Shown: positions 1 to 6,661, numbered from the stretch's first letter. The stretch is 10,120 nucleotides of DNA from Nitrospinota bacterium (GCA_030740135.1 JASLXW010000112.1:1-10120); one strand, 5' to 3'. Notes: a model not told the origin generated them from the sequence alone. A program made the numbers and translations.

Positions 1-240
1 CCGATGGCGGATCCCTTCGTTGTAGCCGCCCCAGTCAAAGGGCAAGGTTGATGTGAATATCCCGGGGATGGCGATCTGACTGGGGCAGCCCACCGCAAAA
101 TGGTTCACACAATTCACACCGTTCCGGGCAAGGCGGTCCAGATTCGGCGTCAAGGCCGGCCGATACCCCGAAATCCCCAGCCGATCGAAGCGCAAGGCAT
201 CTATGATAATCAACACAATGTTCGGACGGTTCCCCTTCAC
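1..240 (-). CDS. Sulfatase-like (alkaline phosphatase superfamily) hydrolase, N-terminal part
   Basis: Only the first 80 or so codons are in the window; the gene runs off the left edge. The translation opens with the superfamily N-terminus: RPNIVLIIIDALRFDRLG (a beta strand followed by the first metal-ligand Asp, residue 14), then the TPNLDRLARNGV helix at residues 31-42. The nucleophile region reads GCPSQIAIPG at about 51-60. Classical sulfatases have C-x-P-S-R there; this protein lacks that spacing and the Arg, so arylsulfatase activity cannot be assumed, and a phosphatase, phosphodiesterase or phospho-group transferase is equally possible. I chose the GTG at 240, which has AAGGAG about 12 nt upstream and directly precedes the conserved start. 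In-frame ATGs at 309 and 393 are alternatives; they would add a basic, low-complexity extension with no good ribosome site. It is the last visible gene of the glycan operon, 180 bp after spsF. The fold is fairly sure, the reaction unknown. Confidence 0.75.
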   Translation of the reverse strand, partial: MKGNRPNIVLIIIDALRFDRLGISGYRPALTPNLDRLARNGVNCVNHFAVGCPSQIAIPGIFTSTLPFDWGGYNEGIRHR

Positions 241-420
241 GGCGAACTCAATCTCCTTCCGTTGCTCCAAACGCGGCGGGGTTCGACTCTCTATCGGGCC
301 TGGATCCATCCCCCGGAAGCCGGGTTGACGGCGCGGCCGCCGTCGGGATACGCCCGCGGACTCCGTCCCCTTTTTCCCTCCCGGCCGGCCCATCTGTCCA
401 AATTGAGCGTGGCGTTCGGA

Positions 421-1176
421 TCAGGCCGTTCTAACCGTATTTTCGACTTGTGCATTGATCGCCAGGAGATCCGGATGGCACGTCAGGAGGGCGACGACGT
501 CCAACCAGGAGAAACCCGGGTTCTCGGGTAAAAGGGCCTCAAAAACCCTTCGCACAAATTCATAATCCTCCGTCTCATCCACGCACAATCGCAAATGAGA
601 GAAATCGGTCTCATACTCCACGGAGGACAACTGAAATTCACCCGTCGGCAGACCTTCGCAATTCCGGCCGTGGATATAAGGCGTAACGTGCTCCCGGTGG
701 TAGGGGTGCCGGGCCTCGGCGGCAGCCCGCTCCAACGCGGCACGGCTGAAAACCTCCGTATCCAAGCCCTGGGGATAGGTTCGGCGAAGGATATTGGAAA
801 CATAGTCTACAGAATCAGCGCGGTCTTCGTAATGCCGAATGACCCGATCGACAACCTTCGGGTCGATGAAGGGACAATCCCCGGTCAGACGCACAACGAC
901 GTCCGCTTGAGAACGCTCGGCCGCTCCTCGATAACGGTCCAGGACGTCGGACTCGCTCCCGCGAAAACACAGAACGCCGAATGTCCGGGCAACCTCTTCC
1001 ACCTCGTCGTCCTTCTCCCGATCCGACGTGGCCACCCGGATTTCGTCAATCGTTTCGCACCGCTTGACCCGATCCAGCATAAGCGAGAGCAGCGGACGGC
1101 CGCAGGCCTCCATAAGCACCTTTCCGGGAAGGCGCGAAGAACCCATTCTCGCCTGGATTACGCACACGACCTTCAA
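421..1176 (-). CDS. spsF: SpsF-type cytidylyltransferase (CMP-sugar synthetase family)
   Basis: A 251-residue protein of the CMP-NulO synthetase/SpsF family (cytidylyltransferase-3 fold), close to the usual family length. Visible motifs are QARMGSSRLPGKVL at residues 8-21 (nucleotide-binding loop), the IRVATS strand at 46-51, RGSESDVLDRY at 72-82, RLTGDCPFIDP at 96-106 (metal and substrate site) and YPQGLDTEVF at 134-143. It probably activates a NulO or related sugar with CTP in the cytoplasm; whether that sugar is the LegI product is an inference from context. The start is the TTG at 1176, whose last bases overlap the pseG stop (TTGA), with GAGGGA 7 nt upstream. An in-frame ATG at 1380 lies far inside pseG and adds 68 residues of shadow sequence. 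The overlap implies translational coupling with the PseG homologue. SpsF and SpsG also neighbour each other in Bacillus spore-coat polysaccharide loci. The family call is secure; the substrate is not. Confidence 0.88.
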   Translation of the reverse strand: MKVVCVIQARMGSSRLPGKVLMEACGRPLLSLMLDRVKRCETIDEIRVATSDREKDDEVEEVARTFGVLCFRGSESDVLDRYRGAAERSQADVVVRLTGDCPFIDPKVVDRVIRHYEDRADSVDYVSNILRRTYPQGLDTEVFSRAALERAAAEARHPYHREHVTPYIHGRNCEGLPTGEFQLSSVEYETDFSHLRLCVDETEDYEFVRRVFEALLPENPGFSWLDVVALLTCHPDLLAINAQVENTVRTA

Positions 1177-2279
1177 GGTTCCATCCCTCGGCGCCGAGGC
1201 GCGGTCGAGGCCCAGGCAGGTTGATTGACACTCATCCTCATTGCCCGGACAATTCGCGCCGCCCCTTCTCCGTCCAACACGGTCCGTCCCTTTCTCGACA
1301 TCTCGCGGCGCAAAGCATGACCTTCCATCAACTCCTTGAGGTGTGCGGTCAAACTCGACTCGCTTACGTCCTCCCACCATCCCAGGCTCCGGGATACACC
1401 GGCCTTCTCCAGATGGTGCGCGGCGCCCTTCTGGTTATCAGCCAATACAAGAATCAAATTGGGCAAACCCATAAAGGCCAACTCCCAACAAGTGCTTCCC
1501 CCTCCGGAAACCGCCACATCCGCCCACGCCATCAGCTTGGACATGTCCGTTGGGTCTTCCTGAACCGTCACGTCGAGACCCAAATCATCGCCAACAGCCC
1601 GCAGAGCGCCAACCTGGGCGCCCGCCGGGCCGATCACAACGACGACCTCTAAATTCTCCACACCGTTTCCGGCCAATCGCGCGACGGCCCTCAACACCTC
1701 TGCCGCCTGATTGCCGGGATCCCCCGCGCCCAGGGTTATGAGAATCCGGCGGGCGAAGGAGGGGACCTCGCGCTCCCAATTCCTCCAGCGGAGAAACTCC
1801 TCCCGCAACAGGGCGTAACGCAGGCCCACGAGCAGGCGGGTTTCCCCCCCGCAGGCATAGGTACAGTCCTCCGCCCCGAGGTTTTGGTTCACGATGATGT
1901 CCGCGTGGTAGCGCGGCAGATGCGCCATGTCGTCCATGACAAGAACCCGGACCCCGGTTTCTTGCATTTCTTTCTGGTAGGGGGATTCGAAATGATAGCC
2001 ATCCAGCACGATCCAGTCGGGCCTGTAGTCTCTCAAGAAGTCTATGGTCCGCTCGGCGTCTTCAGGGGCAGGGTGGCTCATCGTCAGCGGGACGAGGTCA
2101 AAACCGCTCTTCCGCACCCGCGCCCGCATGGCGTCCGAATCGATGACCGAAACAAAGATCGCCTCCCCGCCCCTCGAACGGAATTCTTCGGCCAACCGGA
2201 GACACCGCATGAGGTGTCCCCCGCCCACCTCCCGGCCGGCGTCACAACGGACAACCAATCGGGGAACAGGCTCAGTCAT
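1173..2279 (-). CDS. pseG: PseG/SpsG-like UDP-sugar hydrolase
   Basis: A 368-residue GT-B-fold hydrolase related to PseG, which cleaves UDP from UDP-2,4-diacetamido-2,4,6-trideoxy-beta-L-altrose in pseudaminic acid synthesis. Diagnostic residues are RCDAGREVGGGHLMRC at 11-26, with the catalytic-type His 22 in the GGGH loop, and the MurG-like UDP-binding loop SGGGSTCWELAFMGLP at 258-273 followed by LADNQ at 279-283. Its length is typical, and no acetyltransferase domain is fused to the C-terminus. The start is the ATG at 2279, preceded closely by AGGGA; an upstream TTG at 2303 would add eight residues but has no ribosome site. The stop overlaps the TTG of the cytidylyltransferase by 4 nt. A separate LegG/NeuC-type hydrolysing epimerase is present upstream, so this enzyme may serve a second sugar or an SpsG-like role. 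The family assignment is strong; the exact substrate is inferred. Confidence 0.88.
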   Translation of the reverse strand: MTEPVPRLVVRCDAGREVGGGHLMRCLRLAEEFRSRGGEAIFVSVIDSDAMRARVRKSGFDLVPLTMSHPAPEDAERTIDFLRDYRPDWIVLDGYHFESPYQKEMQETGVRVLVMDDMAHLPRYHADIIVNQNLGAEDCTYACGGETRLLVGLRYALLREEFLRWRNWEREVPSFARRILITLGAGDPGNQAAEVLRAVARLAGNGVENLEVVVVIGPAGAQVGALRAVGDDLGLDVTVQEDPTDMSKLMAWADVAVSGGGSTCWELAFMGLPNLILVLADNQKGAAHHLEKAGVSRSLGWWEDVSESSLTAHLKELMEGHALRREMSRKGRTVLDGEGAARIVRAMRMSVNQPAWASTAPRRRGMEP

Positions 2280-2402
2280 GGTTTCCCTGGCAAAACCGGA
2301 CAAGTGAATTTCGGGATCCGATCACCGGTGGGACACCCAACTCCCGGCGCGAGGCGGCGCCTTCGTGGCAACATGGCCTTGGGGAAAGCGGGCGGGCGGC
2401 AT

Positions 2403-3068
2403 TCACCCCGTCTTCACGACATAGCTCGGGGTCATACAGAATCCGAATTTACGAATTTCGACGTTTTTGTCTTTGAAGTATTCATCGGCCGCGGCGGTCT
2501 CACCAGGAAACGTCCCGTAGTCATCCAGGATCAGAACTCCGCCCTTCAGCAAACGCGGATACAAGTATTCCAAAACCGCGGAGGAGGATTCATAAACATC
2601 CGTATCCAGATTCAACAGGGATATCTTCAACGCCGGATGCCGGTCCAGATATTCGGGAACGGTCTTCGTAATGTCCCCTTCGACGAGGTCCATGTGCCTG
2701 TCGAGGCCCTTTCGCGTGAGCACCTCCATCATCTGATCCCGCCCAATCCCCTCTTCGCCCGCCTCCTCGATAAACTTTTTCCTGAATTTCTGATCGTCTG
2801 CATAGGCTGTTTCAGGAAACTCCCCAAAGGCGTCGAACGCGATGATTTTCTTTGAATGCGTATGGCCCAACATGTCCCGGAGCATGACAAACCGGGACAG
2901 GGAAGCACCCTTGAATACGCCACACTCTATAATGGCCCCGGGAACATCCAGGGTCATCTTATAAAGCTCATAATGGGCAATGAGCTTACCGATCCGCGTG
3001 GTGTCGCACGAAAGGTAAAAATTGTTCTCGTATTCAAACGCCTTGTCGAAGTCCGGCAATTCAATCAT
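2403..3068 (-). CDS. TylF/MycF-type O-methyltransferase
   Basis: A 221-residue class I SAM-dependent methyltransferase of the macrocin O-methyltransferase (TylF/MycF) family. The SAM-binding loop is IIECGVFKGAS at 46-56, and FDAFGEFPE at 78-86 follows the second strand. LNLDTDVYESS at 152-162 and LILDDYGTFPGE at 179-190 carry the acidic residues (Asp155, Asp157, Asp182, Asp183) that hold Mg2+ and the sugar diol in characterised members. These enzymes methylate a sugar hydroxyl; in a polysaccharide locus the likely substrate is a nucleotide sugar or glycan residue, but which hydroxyl cannot be read from sequence. It starts 33 bp after the cupin stop, with a purine-rich GAGGGG about 12 nt before the ATG. 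It is followed by 123 bp without a gene before pseG; I see only a short GC-rich inverted repeat there and no T-run. Confidence 0.88.
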   Translation of the reverse strand: MIELPDFDKAFEYENNFYLSCDTTRIGKLIAHYELYKMTLDVPGAIIECGVFKGASLSRFVMLRDMLGHTHSKKIIAFDAFGEFPETAYADDQKFRKKFIEEAGEEGIGRDQMMEVLTRKGLDRHMDLVEGDITKTVPEYLDRHPALKISLLNLDTDVYESSSAVLEYLYPRLLKGGVLILDDYGTFPGETAAADEYFKDKNVEIRKFGFCMTPSYVVKTG

Positions 3069-3101
3069 GCCGCCGGCTTTCCCCTCGCACGATGTGCAGT
3101 G

Positions 3102-3551
3102 TCAGCGCTCATCGACGTTCCAGATATCCCAATAGCGGGAGTCGTATCGGACGTCATCGTCCCGCGACTCTTCCAGTGCCGAAGTGGAGAAGAAGATCAA
3201 GTTTGCGTCTTCGGTCAACGACATCGTCCCGTTGGCAAAACCCGCCGGGATGTAGAGGACAGCGGGCCTTTCGGCGGATAGAATCACGCGCTCTACAGAG
3301 AGATCCTTGGATGGACGATCCCAATTGTCGATTTTCACCGCCCCGACGAGGGCCGCCCCCTGCGCGACGAACACATATTTGGCCTCGCGGCGGTGGGCGT
3401 GCCAGGCGCGAACGAATCCAGGACGGTGGTTCCTGATCATGTAAAACCGCTTCACGCCCTCGAAGTCGAACCCGTTGACGGAGCTCAGGGCGCCCCGATC
3501 GTCGACGTGAAGCCCCCCCTCAATCACCCGAACGCTGTCCACGTTTTCCAT
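3102..3551 (-). CDS. RmlC/FdtA-like cupin sugar epimerase or ketoisomerase
   Basis: A 149-residue single-domain cupin resembling dTDP-4-dehydrorhamnose 3,5-epimerase and the shorter sugar 3,4-ketoisomerases (FdtA, WxcM C-terminal domain). It begins with GGLHVDDRGALSSV at 12-25, has the histidine-rich strand VRAWHAHRREAKYVFV at 47-62 (His51 and His53 in the place of the catalytic-base region), a substrate-pocket strand YIPAGFANGTM at 100-110, and ends in DVRYDSRYWDIWNVDER, like the tail of RmlC proteins. At this length it matches FdtA/WxcM-like domains better than the roughly 180-residue RmlC. It would act on a 4-keto-6-deoxy nucleotide sugar. Its ATG overlaps the stop of the upstream CBS-SDR gene by one base (TGATG), with GGAAG 4 nt upstream, so the two are probably coupled and may act in successive steps. 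Epimerase versus ketoisomerase is undecided. Confidence 0.82.
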   Translation of the reverse strand: MENVDSVRVIEGGLHVDDRGALSSVNGFDFEGVKRFYMIRNHRPGFVRAWHAHRREAKYVFVAQGAALVGAVKIDNWDRPSKDLSVERVILSAERPAVLYIPAGFANGTMSLTEDANLIFFSTSALEESRDDDVRYDSRYWDIWNVDER

Positions 3552-4957
3552 CAGTCTTCCAGTCCGGCCCCGTCCAACGGCGTTCCCACAAAGGCGAAGG
3601 CGTTGGTGTATTGTTTGTCTTCGTAATCTTCGATTTCCCCGTTTTTCAGAGCCTCTACAATCTCCTGGACCCCCTCTCGGACGCTGACAGAGGGGATAAA
3701 GCCCAGCATCCGCTTGGCCTTCTCACCTGAAACCCGGTAATTTCGCGGGTCAACGGCGGCCGGGTGATAGACCACCTCCGTATCCGGCAATAATTTCAGG
3801 ATGACGTCCGCCAGCTCGCCGATCCGGCGGTTCTCCCCGACGACGTTGAACACCTCATTGCCCACCTTCTCAATCGGGGACTCCAAGACCAACTGAATCG
3901 CGCGCGTGACATCGGCCACGTGTACGTGAGGACGCCACTGGTTTCCGCCGAACACCTCGAACTTCCTTTTGCGGACCGCATGGGCCGTCAACGTATTGAC
4001 CACCAGATCGAAACGCGGGCGATGAGACATTCCGAACGCCGTCCCCAATCGCAGGACACACGGAGAAAAGTTGCCCGTCCCCATTCCCAGGACCACGCGC
4101 TCGGAGTTGATCTTCATCTTTGCGTACAACGAAACGGGAGCCAGCGGCGAGCTCTCATCCAGCGTCTCGTCCGGATCCGGGCTCGTGCCGTAAACGCTGC
4201 AAGAAGACAGATACACAAAACGGTTGATCTGCAAATGATCGCAGATTCTGGCGATGGAGGCCGTCGCCAGATAGTTGATCTCGAAGGTCGTCTGAGGTTC
4301 CCGCACACAGAGGGGATCGCCCACCAGCTCCGCCAGGTGAACCACCGCGTCCGCCTTTTGAATGACGGGGACCAGGTCGTCGAGATGACGCGTGTCGCCG
4401 CACTCCATCTGAAATTTCGGATGATCCTTGAACGGATGAAGCGACGTGTCGCCGTACAGGAGCCTGTCCAGCACCGTCACGGAATAACCCGCGTCCAACA
4501 GGCGATGGACGAGCGTCGAGCCGATATATCCCGCCCCTCCGATGACCAGAACCCGGGCCGGCTTCATGGCGGCTTGCGCCCGATCCCCCACGGCGCCGCC
4601 GTGAACCATCAACTCCGTCTGCGACCGGAGGTCGACCGGAACCCCTTGATTGTCCACCACGGGAATCCACGCCGGCGTCCGCTCCTGGAACCCGGCGCTT
4701 TGCAGCAGGCGGATGATCTCTTCGTCGCTGGAGCCGTCTCGGACCACAACCGGGTCTTTCGTCATCAGCCCTTCAACGGAACTTTCCAAATCGACGCCTT
4801 CCAGGATGGCCCGGCGGATGTCCCCATCCGTCACGACGCCGATCAGGCGATTCCCCTCATCGACGACGAAAGCGATGCCGGTATTGACCCGGTCCATCTT
4901 CTGGATAGCGCGCAATATCGGATCATCGCGACGGAGGCACAGCCCTAAGATTTCCAT
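3551..4957 (-). CDS. CBS-pair fused to NAD-dependent nucleotide-sugar epimerase/dehydratase
   Basis: A 468-residue fusion. Residues 1-115 form two CBS repeats: repeat 1 carries DPILRAIQKM (12-21), FVVDEGNR (30-37) and the ligand motif GVVTDGDIRR (40-49); repeat 2 ends in IPVVDNQG. Residues 131-440 are an extended SDR: GGAGYIGS at 140-147 binds NAD, GDTR at 187-190, HLAELVGDP at 207-215, SSCSVYG at 251-257, and the Tyr278-x-x-x-Lys282 pair in LYAKMK; QWRPHVHVADV at 340-350 and DPRNYRVS at 403-410 are typical of sugar epimerases. It is not a clear LegB dehydratase. Residue 131 is a Met directly before ARVLVIGG, the normal N-terminus of unfused SDRs, which suggests the CBS part was added. The start at 4957 has AAGGG 4 nt upstream; longer in-frame starts to 5059 add residues with no domain. 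It follows legC by 61 bp and overlaps the cupin gene. The substrate is unknown. Confidence 0.85.
   Translation of the reverse strand: MEILGLCLRRDDPILRAIQKMDRVNTGIAFVVDEGNRLIGVVTDGDIRRAILEGVDLESSVEGLMTKDPVVVRDGSSDEEIIRLLQSAGFQERTPAWIPVVDNQGVPVDLRSQTELMVHGGAVGDRAQAAMKPARVLVIGGAGYIGSTLVHRLLDAGYSVTVLDRLLYGDTSLHPFKDHPKFQMECGDTRHLDDLVPVIQKADAVVHLAELVGDPLCVREPQTTFEINYLATASIARICDHLQINRFVYLSSCSVYGTSPDPDETLDESSPLAPVSLYAKMKINSERVVLGMGTGNFSPCVLRLGTAFGMSHRPRFDLVVNTLTAHAVRKRKFEVFGGNQWRPHVHVADVTRAIQLVLESPIEKVGNEVFNVVGENRRIGELADVILKLLPDTEVVYHPAAVDPRNYRVSGEKAKRMLGFIPSVSVREGVQEIVEALKNGEIEDYEDKQYTNAFAFVGTPLDGAGLED
4854..4870. repeat. 17-bp direct repeat inside the SDR-fused CBS domain (copy 1)
   Basis: CCCTCATCGACGACGAA occurs here, within the codons for VVDEG of the first CBS repeat, and again at 6558-6574 in the broken CBS frame, in the same orientation and reading frame. 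The match extends without gaps to about 4930, with roughly 54 of 77 bases identical by hand count, so it is the core of a longer homologous stretch. Confidence 0.8.
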
Positions 4958-5018
4958 TTCACCCTTTTTGCCTCGGGGCGGTGACAGCCGCCACGTGCTT
5001 GCAGAGAACAACCCCATC

Positions 5019-6524
5019 TCACGGACTGACCCCCCGAACCCATTCCAGCAGGCAATCAATCACCCGGTCCTGCTCCGTCTCCTGCAGATGCACCGAGGAC
5101 GGCAGGGCCACGCCTCGGGCGAAGAGATCCGGGGCAACCGTCACCCGGTAAGCCATCTCGCGGGCGTACATGGGAAGTGTGTGCAAAGGCTGCCACAGGC
5201 GGCGGGATTCGATGCCGCGCTCACGCAGGTGCGTCACCAGATGTGCCGCGGCGCCCTCTCCGCCGGTCTCCACGAGGACCGTAAAGAGCCAAACGGAAGC
5301 CGTCGCCCAATCCGCCGTCGGCATGCAGGACAGGCCCGGAGTGTCTCGTAAGGCCTCTCTGTATCGTTCGGCGATTTGGCGTTTGCGCTGCAGAAATTCC
5401 TTCAGCCGCTCCATCTGGGCGAGGCCTATCGCCGCACAGACATTCGTCAGGCGATAATTGAACCCGATGGCATCGTGGCTGCACTCTTCTTCCGAATCCC
5501 GGGCCTGTGTGGTCAGATGGCGGGCGCGCATCGCCAGTCCTTCCTCGTTGGAGACGAGCATCCCGCCCCCCCCGGCCGTCACCACCTTATTCCCATTGAA
5601 ACTGAAACAGGCCACGTCTCCCAGACACCCGGCGGGCCGTCCCTTGTACAGGGCGCCCAGCGCCTGACACGCATCCTCGATAACCGCCAGGCCGAACCGG
5701 CGGGCGACCTCCAGAATGGGATCCATATCGGCCGGATGGCCCAGCAATTGAACGGGCAGAACCGCCCGGATGCGGCGCCCCGTGCGCTGGTTCACAGTCT
5801 GGCCGTTTTGGACCGTTGCCTCCTCTTCCAAATAATTTCGCAGTTTCTCGGGGTCCAGGTTCCAGCTCTCGCGGTCGACATCCATGAAAACCGGATGAGC
5901 GCCGCAATAGGACACCGCATTGGCCGTCGCCACAAAGCTCAACGCCGGGACCAGGACTTCCTCATCCGGCTGAACCCCGGCCACCAAGAGAGAGATGTGA
6001 AGCGCGGCCGTCCCATTAACCGTGGCCACGGCGTGCCGGGCGCCAATCCAATCCGCCACAGCCTCCTCGAAACGAGCCACGAAGGGTCCCGCCGAGGAAA
6101 CCCAGGTGGTCTCAATGGCTTCCTGGAGATACTTCATCTCGTTTCCGGCGAACCAGGGAACAGCGAGGGAAACCTGGCCGCTCAGGTCTGCGGAGACCTC
6201 CAGGCCCACCAGGTGCATCGCACCGTCCACGATGGGAACATGGCGCAGCGACCGGCTCTGTATCAGGTGAAGGACCTCTTCCTCAGAGGCATCCGCCCGG
6301 GCGGTCACCGGGGTTGGATTCATGACCAAGCGCACCAAGGCATCTCCGCCGACACCCCGGAGCATCCCCCGGCGCAAGTCACCGTCCGTCACCGTCCCCT
6401 GAAGCCGGCCGTCCGCGCCCACAACCAGCACCAAGCCCATACCGCCGGCGTCTATCCGCCGCATCGCCTCGTGGACGGGGTCCTCCGGCGAAACCACGAC
6501 TTTATGGAAGTTACTTTTCTTCAT
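5019..6524 (-). CDS. legC: CBS-pair fused to LegC-family PLP aminotransferase
   Basis: A 501-residue fusion. Residues 8-113 are two CBS repeats with the adenosyl-ligand motif GTVTDGDLRRG at 43-53; the second repeat is degenerate (GLEVSADL, 107-114). Residues 118-501 are a DegT/DnrJ/EryC1 aminotransferase matching the LegC subgroup: WVSSAGPFVARFEE (141-154), NGTAALH (170-176, phosphate site), WNLDPEKL (221-228), RIRAVLPVQLLGHPADMDPI (251-270), VIEDACQALGA (281-291, Asp284 facing the pyridine nitrogen), FSFNGNKVVTAGGGGML (307-323, PLP lysine Lys313) and GFNYRLTN (354-361). LegC makes the 4-amino sugar from UDP- (or GDP-) 2-acetamido-4-keto-2,4,6-trideoxyglucose in legionaminic acid synthesis. 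Known LegC proteins are about 380 residues, so the CBS pair is extra. The ATG at 6524 overlaps the TGA of the CBS remnant (ATGA). A TTG at 6551 with GAGGGA 5 nt upstream is a real alternative, adding nine residues. Confidence 0.9.
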   Translation of the reverse strand: MKKSNFHKVVVSPEDPVHEAMRRIDAGGMGLVLVVGADGRLQGTVTDGDLRRGMLRGVGGDALVRLVMNPTPVTARADASEEEVLHLIQSRSLRHVPIVDGAMHLVGLEVSADLSGQVSLAVPWFAGNEMKYLQEAIETTWVSSAGPFVARFEEAVADWIGARHAVATVNGTAALHISLLVAGVQPDEEVLVPALSFVATANAVSYCGAHPVFMDVDRESWNLDPEKLRNYLEEEATVQNGQTVNQRTGRRIRAVLPVQLLGHPADMDPILEVARRFGLAVIEDACQALGALYKGRPAGCLGDVACFSFNGNKVVTAGGGGMLVSNEEGLAMRARHLTTQARDSEEECSHDAIGFNYRLTNVCAAIGLAQMERLKEFLQRKRQIAERYREALRDTPGLSCMPTADWATASVWLFTVLVETGGEGAAAHLVTHLRERGIESRRLWQPLHTLPMYAREMAYRVTVAPDLFARGVALPSSVHLQETEQDRVIDCLLEWVRGVSP

Positions 6525-6661
6525 GAATCCGATGGAACTGAAGTCGAACAACGTTGTCCCTCATCGACGACGAACACCATGTCTTCACGGACGCGACGCA
6601 TCATCTGGATGACCCGCAATAATGGATCAAGACATACGAAAATCCCAGCGGTGGACGTCAC
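6521..6661 (-). pseudogene. Broken CBS-domain reading frame (46 codons)
   Basis: Between legG and legC an open frame encodes a recognisable first half of a CBS repeat: DPLLRVIQMMRRVRED followed by MVFVVDEGQR. Over 27 residues it shares 16 with the first CBS repeat of the SDR fusion and only about 6 with the CBS of the adjacent legC fusion (hand counts). After EGQR, where a CBS domain continues with a GVVTDGD-type strand, the frame reads unrelated residues CSTSVPSDS and stops, so the rest is missing. A GTG at 6661 has GAGG 6 nt upstream, and that GAGG overlaps the legG stop. The TGA overlaps the legC ATG. It is most likely the 5' stub of a lost CBS gene, such as a CBS-nucleotidyltransferase; it might still be translated and couple legC to legG. 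I do not claim a functional product. Confidence 0.65.
6558..6574. repeat. 17-bp direct repeat inside the CBS remnant (copy 2)
   Basis: Identical to 4854-4870 and in the same frame (VVDEG codons). Homology to the SDR-fused CBS continues on the high-coordinate side but stops abruptly just below 6558, which marks the likely recombination or deletion junction next to the legC start. Confidence 0.75.

Noticed and set aside
241..420. N-terminal extension of the sulfatase-like protein from ATG 393 or 309
   Set aside because: The extension is Arg/Gly/Pro-rich, lacks a signal peptide or membrane segment, and neither ATG has a good ribosome site; kept only as alternative starts.
100..531. 143-codon plus-strand open frame over the left end
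   Set aside because: The minus strand here encodes a clear sulfatase-fold N-terminus and the spsF C-terminus; the plus frame has no protein-like features.
2280..2402. Possible terminator in the gap between the methyltransferase and pseG (GGCGC...GCGCC hairpin)
   Set aside because: The stem is only about 5 bp and no T-run follows, so it does not look like a rho-independent terminator.
1884..2855. 323-codon plus-strand open frame spanning pseG and the methyltransferase
   Set aside because: It crosses two well-supported minus-strand genes and the gap between them and shows no family signature.
3920..4948. 342-codon plus-strand open frame
   Set aside because: Exactly antisense to the CBS-SDR gene; composition (many Arg, His, Gln) and lack of motifs mark it as a shadow.
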